This document shows positions 32,101 to 44,619 of a stretch of 64,000 nucleotides of DNA, in pieces. Below the pieces are notes generated by a model that was not told where the DNA came from, did no database searches, and was given only the letters and a program-made list of their open reading frames with translations. The position numbers were made by a program, and so were the translations under genes. Source of the stretch: Hydractinia symbiolongicarpus (lineage: Eukaryota > Cnidaria > Hydrozoa > Anthoathecata > Hydractiniidae). The stretch covers positions 18,230,001 to 18,294,000 of the forward strand of contig NC_079879.1 of NCBI RefSeq assembly GCF_029227915.1. The letters run 5' to 3'. Position 1 is the stretch's first letter; each line of letters starts with the position of its first letter.

Positions 32101-34985
32101 CAACATCATCATCATCATTCTCGGCTTAACCTCTGTTTTCCATGCTAGCATGGGTTGGATGGAGTATTAATGACCCTCTTCCAATCTGATCTAGACTGTG
32201 TTAGATCTAAACTTAACTCCCTCTGTATCAAGTCTGTCCTTATAACTTCCTGCCAAGTCTTTCTCGGTCTGCCTTTGGGCTTTGCCCCAGGAACTATTAA
32301 GTCTCTACATTTTCTTACCCAATTATCCTCCTCCATTCTTTCCAAGTGCCCCAGCCAATTTAATCTTCTTATCTGGATAATATCTTTAATTCTACGGATA
32401 CTTAGCCTGCTTCTTAGCTCATCTGAACCCTTTTTGTCTCTCAAACTGGCGTTACACATCCACCTAACCATTCTCATATTACTCCTATCTAAACGGTCAA
32501 GATCTTTCTGCTTCACTGCCCATGTCTCACTACCGTACAACATAACACTTCTTACACAGGCCTCATACAACCTACCTTTTAACTTAATTGACAAGACTCT
32601 GCTAGTCAACAAAGGAAGTAACTCTCTGAACTTTTTCCAAGCAGAACATATCCTGCAAGTAACACTTCTTCCAACACCCCCTTCACTGCCCAACATATCA
32701 CCTAAGTAACAGAAGTTCTCAACTATCTCTAACGAGCCACTGTTGTACATCATTGAAGCTGGAAATACTTCATTCTCTATAATCTCACCTTTGCAACACT
32801 TGCATACAAACTGAATATCAGCTCTTAACCTTCCACCAATACTACTGCACTTCTTATGTACCCAATGCTTGCAAGTCTGACAAAAAATTGAGTTACTACC
32901 AACCCCTTTCCTGCAAACTCCACAAAGCCACTTTCCAACTACAAGGTCACACTTGGCTGCAATGCTACTAATCATGACTTTAGACTTTGCTGTGCTCACC
33001 CTTAGCCCTTTCTCTTCTACTCCTTTCTTCCACTTCTCAAACTTTTCAACTAATTCTTCCATCGGCTCTGCTATGAGAACCAAATCATCTACAACTCCCA
33101 TGGACAACCTGTTCTGAACTCCATCGACAGCGCTTCTAAGATGTACACCAACATTTACACTAAATTCATCACTAAGTGAATCGTTAATCCTGACACGACT
33201 TGTAGCATTGCTGTACATAGAATGTACCATCGAAACTAGCCACTCATCCACACCTAATTTTCTCATAGCCCACCAAATAACTTTATGTGGCACTCTATCA
33301 AAAGCTTTCTCTAAATCTACAAAGGCAAAATAGAGATTCTTTCTCTTTCCTAAATACTTTTCCTGAAGCTGTCTGAGTAAAAATATTGCATCTGTAGTGC
33401 CACGCCCCTGGAACAAAACCAACTTGCATCTATCTATATCAATTCTTTCTCTAAGTAACTTATCAATCATTCTTTCAATAACTTTCATTACTTGATCAAC
33501 CAACTTCAAACCTCTATAGTTACACCTTTCTAATACATCACCCTTGCCCTTGAAACAATTCACTATTACACTCGACTGCCACTCACTCGGAATAGCACCA
33601 TTCTTTATAATCTGGTTAGCAAGACTTGTAATAAGCTAAACTCCAATATATTCAGATGCTTTTACCATCTCTGCAACAATGCGTGATACTCCTGCAGCCT
33701 TGCCAATCTTCAATTTCCTAATAGCCTCCACTACCCATTTTGTCTTGATCTGCATAGCTGTCCCTTCTACAACATCATCATCAGACAAATTATCCTCATC
33801 CCAATCAAACTCAGTGTTAGGCAACCTCTGATAATAATTCTTCCAAGCTACCCCTTTCTCCTCCTCTGTGCTAGCCAAAACACCTTCATCATTACGTATA
33901 CAGTTCTCACCTACAACATCTTGATTAGTCTTCTTCATTTGCTTTGCTATCTTGAATACCTCATTGCGCTGGTCTTCCCTTCTTAACACATCTGCAAATC
34001 TGTTTCTCTCTGCTTCTGATTTTGCCTTATACACTGCTGTACGAGCATGACGCTTAGCTTCTAAGTAAACATTTTTACTACCACCAGATTTCCACTCTTT
34101 CCAAAGTTTCCTCTTTTCCTTTATACACTGGTCAACCTCATTATTTCACCACCAGGTCTGTCTATGTCTAGCAGGTCCTTTCGTCAACCCACAGGTATCA
34201 TCTGAAGCTTCTAGAAGACAATTCTTCAAAGTAGTCCAAGTATACTTTCAACATTGTCACTATCACACTGACCATTGTGGGCTAACTGCTGAACTTTTGC
34301 ACTAAACTGTCTTGCTACAATTTCTTCCTTCAGCTTCCAGACTTTACATTGGGGCCTGTACTTTCCCTTGGCTTCTTTAACACTCTTAAAGATAATATCA
34401 CTAAAGTCGCCGCCCACCATGACAAGTTCAGTGTCTCCAAACTTTGATGTGACTGCTATTAACTTATCATAAAACTTATCTTTATCTTCCTCACTGAATC
34501 CACACTGTGGAGCATAAACTGACAGAAAAGTGACAATCCTATTACCTATCCAAAACTTTATCACTACAATACGACCATTCACACGCATAACATCTATTAC
34601 TTTTTCTACCCACTTCTCTGCAATGAATATGCCAACTCATCCATATCCATCACTATTACCTTGCCCTCCTATTTTCCACAAATCTCACTGAAGCTCCTCT
34701 CCATCTGACTTCCTGAACACAACACATATCAACAGATCTACGTTCTAACATTTCGACTACTTCACCTGCTCTACCTCTCAGAGTACCAACATGGCTACAC
34801 TAGCCATCCTCAACCTTGTGTTATATACCTTGTGATGTGATAGCTGGGTAACGGTCCGACAATGCTCACACCTGACAGCTGTCCTACCGTGCATGGCACC
34901 TTCACTCCTTAGAGTTACGGCCTCACTCCTTAGAGTTACAGTTCATGGATGACCGTTCAGCATGGGAGAAAATCTCTTCACAAGT
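32101..34985 (-). mobile_element. Non-LTR retrotransposon (APE endonuclease, RT), decayed
   Basis: Minus-strand ORF2 in several frames. Endonuclease: RRSVDMCCVQEVRWRG, IVTFLSVYAPQCGFSEEDK, ELVMVGGDFSD, with the rest of the nuclease deleted. Then comes a spacer (34034-33636), and the RT in a 472-codon open frame (32145-33563): GLKLVDQVMKVIERM, FQGRGTTDAIFLLRQLQEKY, AFVDLEKAFDRVPHKVIWWA. The catalytic YADD box is VVDD after an internal deletion, so it is inactive. A PHD-like zinc finger (CGVCRKGVGSNSIFCQTCKH) and the C-terminal CRxxW-type region follow. The 3' end has a CATCAT/ATGATG tail. The clade is uncertain. Confidence 0.85.
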
Positions 34986-34989
34986 CAGT

Positions 34990-35734
34990 GGTAATTAATT
35001 TATCAGGGGGTAGTTGCACACTTTTCGTTAAGTTCTTATTCTTAGCTGTTTCATGATTATCTTTGTTATTAAATCTTCAAATATGTTGTTTGATATTTTT
35101 TTGTTGTTGCCAAAAATTACTGTACAATGAAGTAATTTGTTTCTGTTTTAATAGTTTTTCACAGGGCACTGCCCCTTAATGAAATATTCTTGACGTTTTT
35201 ATATCAAAATTACGGGAGTTGTATTATGCTATATACAGCCACATATTACTTCGTATTTTTACCCCCTTATACAATAAAAAGTGAAAATATGTCCAAGTGT
35301 ATTAAGACTCATTTAGGGGGTATATGCTACTATTTTTACAGTGAATTAAAGCAAATTATTGAATTTTGTGTGGCCTAATAAACAAAATGCAAAGTAAGTG
35401 GCAGGATAATTGGGCAGTTTCTTACGTATTACGCTATATCATATATTAATATGCGCTCAGCTATATATGTGCATGAGTGTATCTAATGTGTACATCTACA
35501 GAAATTCAACTCAGTGCATTTTACAAAAGCACCTGGGAAGGTTTTTGTGTTTAAGCAAAATGTGTTTGTTTTAATTGCAACAATGAGGCTTCTGACCGAA
35601 AATTAAGTACATCCACTCAACTAGCTTGAAATACCCTATATCCACCACTGACATATGATAGTACACGAAGCATCACGAAAAGTGCTTATTTAATTAATGT
35701 GCTGTCTTTTTTTGCCTGTGAATATTTATGCATT
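34990..35734. other. Spacer, no gene seen
   Basis: AT-rich DNA between two LINE copies, without supported features. Confidence 0.5.
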
Positions 35735-36430
35735 TGTGTTTTTTTTAATTGCCGATTGCCAACACTAATTTCGAGGTTTCAAATAAAACCTCAACTCCAG
35801 TATAGCCAGACACTTTTACAAAATCTGCAACAACACCTGACACACCTGTAGACTTGCAAATTATCATTTTCCAACAGCCTCCAGTACCTATTCTGTCTTT
35901 AACTAGCATAGCTGACCACTCTGCTGTATTATCGTCCAGAAAACTATCCTCCCTCAAATGAAACTCAGGGTTAGCAATCTAATAACCCATCAAGCTAGCT
36001 TTTTTTCCTTCTCTGTACCAGCCAAGACATCTTTATCATCACAACATCTTGATTAGTTTTCTTCATTTTTGTCTTGCTACTTACATCTTAATGCATTGCT
36101 CTTTCCTTCTCAACATATCTCCAAATCTGTTACTCTCTGCTTCTGATTTTACCCTATGCACTGCAGTTTGAGCACAGCACCACTTTCACTCTTTTCAAAG
36201 TTTCTCCTTTTCCTTTTTACCCTGGTCAACCTCTTATCATCAGAAGTTTCTAGAAGACAATTATTCAAGGCAGTCCAAAAATTATCTCAACGTTTCCACT
36301 ATTACATTGACAACTACTAAAGGCTTTTACTAAATTGTTTCCTTACAACCTCTTCATTCAGCTTCCAAACTTTCTGACAGGACCTGTATTTTCCTTGGCT
36401 TCTTTAACTCCCTTTAAAACAGTATCGCAA
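35735..36430 (-). pseudogene. Third, degenerate copy of the same LINE
   Basis: The minus strand gives LDDNTAEWSAMLVKDRIGTG and ICKSTGVSGVVADFVKVSGY, which parallel the spacer region of the main copy (IGKAAGVSRIVAEMVKASEY). The sequence aligns with it through the endonuclease-side KVWKL(K/N)EE block near 36360. Short and heavily broken. Confidence 0.7.
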
Positions 36431-37479
36431 AATAGCAACCTATGCTGGGAAACAACACACAACCAAATAAAAAAAATTATGTGTATGGAGAAATATATAT
36501 ATACAGAAAAAATGGACACACAATCACACAATGGACAATGAAAGGAAAAATAATTTAAGCAGGTTGTACACCTGCTCTTTTGCAAGGCATATCACTTTAA
36601 CCACAATGTTGTTGATAGGTATATAACTTTAAAATGATTGACATGGCAAAGAATTAAAACTTGCAGGAATTTCAAGTGAAATTATTGGTGATTCTAGTGG
36701 GAGAGGCAAATCCTAATCCAAAGGATTCTAAATATATAAGTGCTCACCATAAATTGATCTTGGACAAAAAAAGAGATAATTAATAACAGACTAAAACAAT
36801 TTGGCCATTTACATAAAACAGAAAAAAGTTTAACCAACCGATATCGGTATGTGTTAACATTTGATAACATAAAACGATACCAGCTGTTTTAAAAGACCTT
36901 AGCAAATGCACATTTTTGTAAGTATTAATTTCTTACCTCTTTGCAGTCCATCCATGTTCATATTAGTCCTGCTAATCCTGCTAATATACTGTCAACATGC
37001 ATCATTTTTGTAGTATATTCAATGCATTATTTAACTAAAACATTTAATTCTTTATAACTAATAATACAGGCAAACCCTATTACCTCTAGAATACAAAAAA
37101 TTGTAACATTACAGTTTTCTTCTTAGATATATCCTAATTTGGAGTGCAAGTCAAACAAAATAAAAGATTGTCTAGTAAGTATTAAATTTTTACAGCTACG
37201 TATCTAAAAAATGAACACAAAAGTTGCACACTTTAAAGACAAATAAGGCAATAGTCCTCTTTTGTACAATGTATAGGGCAACTATAATATATATCTTGAA
37301 CAAAGAAATCCTAGATGCAATAATCATACTCAAAATCACTCTAATATACAAACTAAAACACTGCCATCAATGTGCCAAAACATAAAAGTGAGATACAAAA
37401 AAGAAACACTGATTCCTTTTCCGATTTTGTTTGTTTATATTCTTCATAATATATGCAGTCACACAAACTACAGATGTTT
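36431..37479. other. Non-coding, likely 3' region of the TMX2-like gene
   Basis: AT-rich DNA after the TMX2-like stop (minus strand). No other gene is supported. Confidence 0.45.
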
Positions 37480-38274
37480 TTAATTTTTCTTCTTGCCATT
37501 TTGAATCTTCTCCTTCTTTTTAGTTTCAGCATACACTTCATTCAAGTTAAAATCTTGTATGATATTTTGCTCCTTAAAAATATAAGGAGAAACAACCCCT
37601 TTGCTATTAAGAGTTGGTCTGCGCAGGCTTTCCTTCCCATTCTTAAACAAAATGAGTGTTGGTAGATTCTTACTTGATATATCGGAGTTAACTTTGTACT
37701 TGTCAGCAATCATTTGATATCTTGTTACATCCAACTTGCCAAATTTAAAAAATTCATTGCCATATTGAAGTGATAGGGAAGCAAACGTACTGGAAAACCT
37801 TGAACACGGTGGTGACCAAGTGGCATAAAATTCAACAAACAAACATTTTTCTGGTTCATGATGTAAAACTTCATCTAAGGCTTGTCCACGAAAAAATGTC
37901 ACATTATCTGGGCCAGAATAGCTTGGCTCTGGGAACACAACAAATAAAAACAAGCAAAAAGCTATATATAGAAATCCCAAACGTAAATCTTGTCTGGAAA
38001 ATAATAAGGCATTTGCACATTTTCCAAATAAAAAAGTGTTTGCTATGTACTCTCTATTACTGATTGGTTTCCATCTACGGTTTTTAATAACCAACACTAG
38101 ACATAAAAACATCAAAATTTCGGTATCTCTCCAATCTAGTTGGCATTCACCTTCTTCTGATAATTCAAACAGCATCGTGCAAAGAAAATAGTTACAACGT
38201 GTGATTAAAAACAATATACATGCAAGCATGTTTAAAAAATAATGAGTAGAGAGATAACTTGTTATTGCTTCCAT
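37480..38274 (-). CDS. TMX2: Thioredoxin-related transmembrane protein 2-like
   Basis: An intact 264-codon gene with no intron. The N-terminus has hydrophobic helices (FLNMLACILFLITRCNYFL; LGFLYIAFCLFLFVVFPE), the segment ANALLFSRQDLRLGFLYI typical of TMX2, then SGPDNVTFFRGQALDEVL and the thioredoxin-like domain (CLFVEFYATWSPPCSRFSS at about 139-157, FFKFGKLDVTRYQMIADKY, LPTLILFKNGKESLRRP). The C-terminal FNLNEVYAETKKK and final KKKN fit an ER di-lysine signal (KKxx). In animals TMX2 is an ER (mitochondria-associated) membrane protein with an atypical active site having only one Cys; here the site reads SPPC, also with a single Cys. The ATG at 38274 begins MEAITSYL and fits the family start. 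The length is slightly shorter than vertebrate TMX2. Confidence 0.9.
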   Translation of the reverse strand: MEAITSYLSTHYFLNMLACILFLITRCNYFLCTMLFELSEEGECQLDWRDTEILMFLCLVLVIKNRRWKPISNREYIANTFLFGKCANALLFSRQDLRLGFLYIAFCLFLFVVFPEPSYSGPDNVTFFRGQALDEVLHHEPEKCLFVEFYATWSPPCSRFSSTFASLSLQYGNEFFKFGKLDVTRYQMIADKYKVNSDISSKNLPTLILFKNGKESLRRPTLNSKGVVSPYIFKEQNIIQDFNLNEVYAETKKKEKIQNGKKKN

Positions 38275-41164
38275 GTTTTAAATGTTTTCCTAAAAAATAC
38301 AATTATGCTCTTTTATAATACGCTTGTGGGAGACTATGTGAGTCCACAGCACAAAATCCCGGGTCACTTTCTTAAGCTTAAACACTGTCTCCGAAAATTG
38401 GTGTTACGCTAAAGTTTACCAAAATAAAATGTAAGCTGCCAAACCAGAAAACTTCTACTACAGCATCATAGGGTGAGGTAATGTTTTAAATAATTTATTT
38501 TTACCCATGGTTTAGCATGCTCGCACAGTATCTTATGGAAACAATTTGTTTATCAGCTGAAAAGAGAAAACCGAAACATAGAATCCTGTCTCTCTTTTTA
38601 TATATTTTGTACTGATTTCGCCAATGTTTACTTATGACCAGGTTAGTTTAAAGTTTGTTTGCTCTTTTTTTATCTTCCATTTTTGTGTTCTGGGACCAAG
38701 GTTGCTACTTTTATAAAAAATCTATCACATTTAAATATAATCAAATATGAAATGTAAAAAAAACTGTCATTGTAGAGTACAAAAAGTTGGTATTGTTAAT
38801 TAGAAATATTCTTTGTACAGAAGAAAAACGTACAAAGAGAATTGATTGGAAATGTATTAGACAAATGTATACATTCCCAATCCATTCTCTTACGGATGGA
38901 GCAAGGTTAAAAAGGGATCGTCTTAGTTTGTTATAACATTGTTTCAAAAAAAAGATGAAATATTTAATTCATTTCATGATACAATTATGAAACAACATAA
39001 AAAAATAATGAAACAATTTCCATACGATAAAAATTGCGTCAATTTCGTATCAAAAATGAAATGATCTTGGAGACGATCCCTAATCTAAGTAACACACTGA
39101 TTGAACTTTCTTCCAGAGAACACTACCTACTGAGAAAGCTAAAGAAAAGCAGGTGCAGCATTCAGAAGATGATATATTTTTGTTTTTAGAGTGTCTGGTA
39201 GAGAGATGAATTTAGGTGTGTAACAATTTCTTAGTCGTTTCAAATTTCAGAGCTAAACTTTCCCTTAAATATTAAGTTCCTTGTTGTGTCATGGGCCTGA
39301 ACATGTTTTCTTTACACCTTTTTTTATAAGAATATACTCTGAAAATGAGTCAGAAAATGAAATATCTTAAGAATATATCCAAGCTCAATTTTTTTTTAAA
39401 TGTAAAGATTTGTATGATGCACAAAATTTCAAAAAAACACTATTCTTATATAAAACAGCATGTATCTCCCAGAAAAGAATTTATATAAACAGTATTTTTC
39501 TGTTGCTACTGCTTTTAGCACTACAGGGTGGAGGTGATTCAGTGTTGTTGTCATTATTATAAACATAACAAAATGTAAACAAACTTAAATCAATGTTTAC
39601 ATCTGTTATGTTACGATCATTCGAAACTTTGTTCAATTCATCAAATTTTAAAACACTGCGTTGCTAACACAATCATGATATTAATCCACCAAAAAGTTGA
39701 CAGTGATCTGACCTGTGCTGCTCTGACATGTGACTTACATTGCAAAGCTTACTTCTAGGCCTGGAAATTTGTGGAGTCTAAGGAAACAATCCATCGTTAC
39801 CGTGATTTGAAGCTGACAGTAACGATCAAAACATTTTTTGTTTCTGCGAAGTAAACATTGCAAAACGATACACGTTAACAACGGTAATGATTGGTTTTAA
39901 ACCAATAATTAAGTAGAGAGCCATTTCATAATTGCCCTAGTTAGTGACAAGACCTACTCTGTAGTAGTAAAATAATATAAATATATCTCTATAATAATCC
40001 AGAGACTGTGTCTGTCTATAACAGCCAAAGTGGAATATATTGTTTACAATTTTCTTTAAAAGCGTCTATAATATTCCCTATAAAAATGTTCCGTATTTTA
40101 AAAATGTTTTGTTTACAATTGTAATTGTCTACAAATCATGTTATAAAACAATATGATTTCATTAAGAATCACATTGCATGCTTATTTACTGTAACAAGTG
40201 CTTTATTATAAATTAATTAAAGTTACAGGCAATTAACATTGTTATTACTGTTATTTAGTTTAAAAGTTTTAATTCATTGTTCATACCTTTTTATTAAAAT
40301 TGACAAAAAATGACTTTGTGATATAAAACATAAAAATTTTTTAAATGTTCTTGAGTGGATTTCTCCAGGGGTTTTGGTTTAAAACGTTTTCCAGCCTTCT
40401 TAATAAAATTCGCTAAAAAGAAGCACAATAAATTTTGAAAGACAATTAGTGGATTATTCAATCGGTTTAAATAATATAAAATTATTATAATTTGAAGTAT
40501 TGTCCAAGGGAAACAATTTACCATACTGTCTTTATTGATTCACGGAAACGTCGCAGAAACAAAACGATCGTTTTTGCCAAATTTCCAGGCCTGACTTCCA
40601 TCTCTGTATCCTGTAAAAATATTCAAAAGATTTACTGCATAATTGTACAAAATCATTGTAACGTTGTCCAACCTGATTTTTTACATCCTGAAATGTGTGG
40701 TATCATATCAACAATCAAAACATTTAAACAAATTTTAACAATTGCTGTATCATAATATGTGGATATATATATATAAGGGTTTAATTTTGCTAAAGTCAGC
40801 AAATACCCGCCAAATATATATGGAAAATGCACTTTTGACGAAAGAGATTTTGATGACGTCATCAACCTGTCCATTTCGAAATGTATTCGGGTCATTCCAG
40901 CCAATATCAATGACGTGTCAACTCGCACGCATTGAGCGAGTGACACAAGCATTTTCAATACCTCACACACTGAAAGAATATTGTTAAAGTCACACGCATT
41001 TCTTTTAAAAAAGCGAGAACCTCTATTTCCGCAAAATCATTTTTCATCTCCAGTCTCTTTATATGATATATAAAGAAAATCAATTTGTCTCTTCCATCTC
41101 AATTTCACCACTCATCAAATCCCTTTCACCCTTTGTCTCAGATCTTTTTTTTCAAGCATACTAA
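38275..41164. other. Non-coding stretch
   Basis: No supported gene. It includes the putative upstream region of the TMX2-like gene and, at 40850-40865, a 16-bp palindrome with a TGACGTCA core. Confidence 0.5.
40850..40865. promoter_or_regulatory. CRE-type palindrome
   Basis: ttgatgacgtcatcaa is a perfect 16-bp palindrome with the TGACGTCA CREB/ATF core. No adjacent gene could be assigned. Confidence 0.3.
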
Positions 41165-42208
41165 GACTATGTTCACACATTGCGGATAGGTTTTATTTCG
41201 GAATCGTTTTGTTTCGGAATGACGTGTGAACATGATTTTCGAAAAACAGAGGAGCGGATTCATTTCACTATTTATACCGGAACGGAATCATCCCGTTTCG
41301 CATATCTGATAGCTTTGAAACCGTGTGAACGTGAGGCCTACCCGCAACAAAAATCATTCCGAAACGACATCATCATCATCATTCATCATCATCATTCTCG
41401 GCTTAACATCCGTTTTCCATGCTAGCATGGGTTGGACGGGGTATATTAATGACCCTCTTCCAATCTGATCTTGACTGTGTTAGATCTAAACTCAACTTCC
41501 TCTATATCAAGTCTGTCCTTATAACCTCCTGCAAAGTCTTTCTCGGTCCGCGTCTGAGCTTTGCCCCAGGAACTATCAAGTCTCTACACTTTCTTACCCA
41601 ATTATCTCCCTTCATTCTTTCCAAGTGCCCCAGCCAATTCAATCTTCTTATCTGGATAACATCTTTAATTCTACGGATACTTAACCTGTTTCTTAGCTCA
41701 TCTGAACTCTTTCTGTCTCTCAGACTGGCGTTACACATCCACCTAACCATTCTCATATCACTCCTATCTAAACAGTCAAGATCTTCCTGCTTCACTGCCC
41801 ATGTCTCACTACCGTACAACATAACACTTCTTCCACAGGCCTCATACAACCTACCTTTTAACTCAATTGACAAGACTCTGCTAGTCAACAAAGGAAGTAA
41901 CTCTCCGAACTTTTTCCAAGCAGAACCTATCCTGCAAGTGACACTTCTTCCAACACCCCCTTCACTGCCCAACATATCACCTAAGCAACAGAAGTTCTCA
42001 ACTATCTCTAACGAGCCGCTGTTGTAGATCATTGAAGCTGGAAATACTCACCTTTGCAGCGCTTGCATACAAACTGAATGTCAGCTCTTAACCTTCCACC
42101 AATACTACTGCACTTCTTATGTACCCAATGCTTGCAAGTCTGACAAAAAATTGAGTTATATCTACCCGCACATCTATTGACATCTATCCGCAATGTGTGA
42201 ACATAGTC
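41165..42208. mobile_element. Harbinger-type MITE split by a LINE insertion
   Basis: Terminal inverted repeats gactatgttcacacattgcg... on the left and its complement ending cacattgcggatag on the right (about 25 bp, nearly perfect). They are flanked by TAA on both sides, the 3-bp TWA target duplication of PIF/Harbinger elements. The middle 41370-42156 is a 5'-truncated LINE. The left end is unique; the right end is duplicated at about 44492. Confidence 0.75.
41370..42156 (-). mobile_element. 5'-truncated LINE, copy in unit 1
   Basis: The minus strand matches the 3' 0.8 kb of the LINE at 32.1 kb: FCCLGDMLGSEGGVGRSVTC, LLPLLTSRVLSIELKGRLYE, SETWAVKQEDLDCLDRSDMR. It ends with a CATCAT-type tail at 41370. 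It begins within the zinc-finger region (CQTCKHWVHK...), so it was truncated at insertion. Confidence 0.88.
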
Positions 42209-42335
42209 TAAATTCCTCCCGTGTTTTTCTCGTCACCATTTCTCCTGTTGGATCATCAGTTTTACATATACAGTAAAGCTTTTTAGTGGTAGGAGTATTA
42301 ACTGCAGGCGATTCAGCGGTGTCAATCTCGGTGTT

Positions 42336-43151
42336 TTAACTTTTTCGTGTCATCAGGATAATGTTTTTCCAAAATAAATCACACGATGGAATGACATTTT
42401 TCTCAAATTCCTTATCTTTTGATATTCTTATTATTATAAATTCAGTTGGTGTCCAGACCATAAAGTCACACCACTTGACAGCTGTTGTAAATATTTCTAG
42501 TTGAACTTGGTAGTAATAAGTATGATTATTTTTCAAAGTATACCCATTGTTTACATCATATATATGTAATATAAAACTTTCCAGAATAAATTTCTTTTTT
42601 CAACGATTTCTCTTTCAAACTATATGGACACTTTACTTCCAACACACCGAAACCACAACAGTCACATGATGTTGCGGCATCAGGAGAGGGTCCATACCAT
42701 TGTTTCACGGTGTGTATACAAAGACCCAAGCGACCAACTTTGAAATTTTCATGGGTGGAGACATCGGTGACCGGTAAAAAATCGGTTATAAACTCCGGAT
42801 TTGCAGAAACATTTTCATATAATGTTATTGCTTCATCCTCATGATTTCTTCCCCAATTTAACGCTGGTGTATTAACACTAGTTGCAGACCGTCTTATCAA
42901 GTAGTGATATAGGTGGTGATAGGTCAAACTTGGCCACTCAGTCGGATCGTCAATCCAATCGTCAGCAGGGAGCTTGTAAGGGCATTTTTCAAGGCCTAAA
43001 ACGAAAACAGTAATTAGCCATGTCAGTTCAGTTTATTATGGTTGTTTGTGCCATGAAAACTTGAAAAAAAATATTTACCAAGCGATTGTAGTTTCTCTTG
43101 ATAACGTTTGGCAGCTTCTGCAGGCAGTGAATCACTGTAATCATATGACAT
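42336..43151 (-). pseudogene. YqaJ-type nuclease gene, unit 1 (frameshifted)
   Basis: Two exons. Exon 1 is 43079-43151 (MSYDYSDSLPAEAAKRYQEK), donor GTAAAT, acceptor cgttttag, and exon 2 runs from 42995. The YqaJ/lambda-exonuclease-like core is NWGRNHEDEAITLYENV (Glu of the first helix), YGPSPDAATSCDCCGFG (catalytic Asp), VLEVKCPYSLKEKS (ExK), then, after a one-base frameshift, NNHTYYYQVQLEIFTTAVKW and DFMVWTPTEF. This is the PD-(D/E)xK order, so a 5'-3' exonuclease ancestry is likely. The frameshift is shared by the second copy and so predates the duplication. This copy lacks three codons near the end relative to unit 2. It may be a fragment of the SAP/SWIM/YqaJ gene type common in cnidarians. 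Confidence 0.72.
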
Positions 43152-43658
43152 TTCTTTTCTTTTTGAAGTTTTATCTACTCTATAAACAAGAAACCCTAGT
43201 TACTGGCTTGAAAACTGAAGTAATGGCGTAATGTTTTCCCCTAATTCATAATGGTAGCAAAAAATCGCGCGAACCGTGACGTCACATCGGAGCAAAGAAT
43301 TCAAAACTGGCAGGTTAAATCTTGCCCCCAAGGTTAAATAGTCGTGCAAAAGTAACACCAATTCATGATATTTTTCAAATAGTAAAATGGCGGTATAGGT
43401 GTGCGGAAGTACATTCTCCAACGATTTAGAGTGTCCAATTTTAAAAAATTTCACTACGGTGCCAACCTGGGTAGCGCCTGCGGGAGATAGTAACAATAAA
43501 GATTGTCATGCATTAGGAATTAGAAAGTTGGCGTCTCTGCAAGGGTCTGGAATAAAGGAACCGGAACGGAATCATCCCGTTTCGCATATCTGATAGCTTT
43601 GAAACCGTGTGAACGTGAGGCCTACCCGCAAGAAAAATCATTCCGAAACGACATCATC

Positions 43659-44440
43659 ATCATCATTCATCATCATCATTCTCGGCTTAACATCCGTTTT
43701 CCATGCTAGCATGGGTTGGACGGGGTATATTAATGACCCTCTTCCAATCTGATCTTGACTGTGTTAGATCTAAACTCAACTTCCTCTATATCAAGTCTGT
43801 CCTTATAACCTCCTGCAAAGTCTTTCTCGGTCCGCGTCTGAGCTTTGCCCCAGGAACTATCAAGTCTCTACACTTTCTTACCCAATTATCTCCCTTCATT
43901 CTTTCCAAGTGCCCCAGCCAATTCAATCTTCTTATCTGGATAACATCTTTAATTCTACGGATACTTAACCTGTTTCTTAGCTCATCTGAACTCTTTCTGT
44001 CTCTCAGACTGGCGTTACACATCCACCTAACCATTCTCATATCACTCCTATCTAAACAGTCAAGATCTTCCTGCTTCACTGCCCATGTCTCACTACCGTA
44101 CAACATAACACTTCTTCCACAGGCCTCATACAACCTACCTTTTAACTCAATTGACAAGACTCTGCTAGTCAACAAAGGAAGTAACTCTCCGAACTTTTTC
44201 CAAGCAGAACCTATCCTGCAAGTGACACTTCTTCCAACACCCCCTTCACTGCCCAACATATCACCTAAGCAACAGAAGTTCTCAACTATCTCTAACGAGC
44301 CGCTGTTGTAGATCATTGAAGCTGGAAATACTCACCTTTGCAGCGCTTGCATACAAACTGAATGTCAGCTCTTAACCTTCCACCAATACTACTGCACTTC
44401 TTATGTACCCAATGCTTGCAAGTCTGACAAAAAATTGAGT
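43659..44440 (-). mobile_element. 5'-truncated LINE, copy in unit 2
   Basis: Identical in protein coding to the unit 1 copy over at least 176 codons; present because of the tandem duplication, not by separate insertion. Confidence 0.88.
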
Positions 44441-44619
44441 TATATCTACCCGCACATCTATTGACATCTATCCGCAATGTGTGAACATAGTCTAAATTCC
44501 TCCCGTGTTTTTCTCGTCACCATTTCTCCTGTTGGATCATCAGTTTTACATATACAGTAAAGCTTTTTAGTGGTAGGAGTATTAACTGCAGGCGATTCAG
44601 CGGTGTCAATCTCAGTGTT

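Larger units (their letters stand above)
41276..43559. repeat. Tandem duplication, unit 1 (2284 bp)
   Basis: This unit and 43560-45851 match almost base for base. The unit begins inside the MITE (ccggaacggaatcatcccg) and ends at ctggaataaagg. Differences are a handful of point changes and a 9-bp indel near 42355/44640. Confidence 0.95.

Noticed and set aside
32155-32709. Plus-strand 184-codon open frame
   Set aside because: Antisense to the LINE C-terminal coding region; the 202-codon frames at 41419 and 43703 are the same antisense shadow.
40653-40970. Minus-strand 105-codon frame near the CRE palindrome
   Set aside because: No recognisable family and no splice or UTR context to support it.
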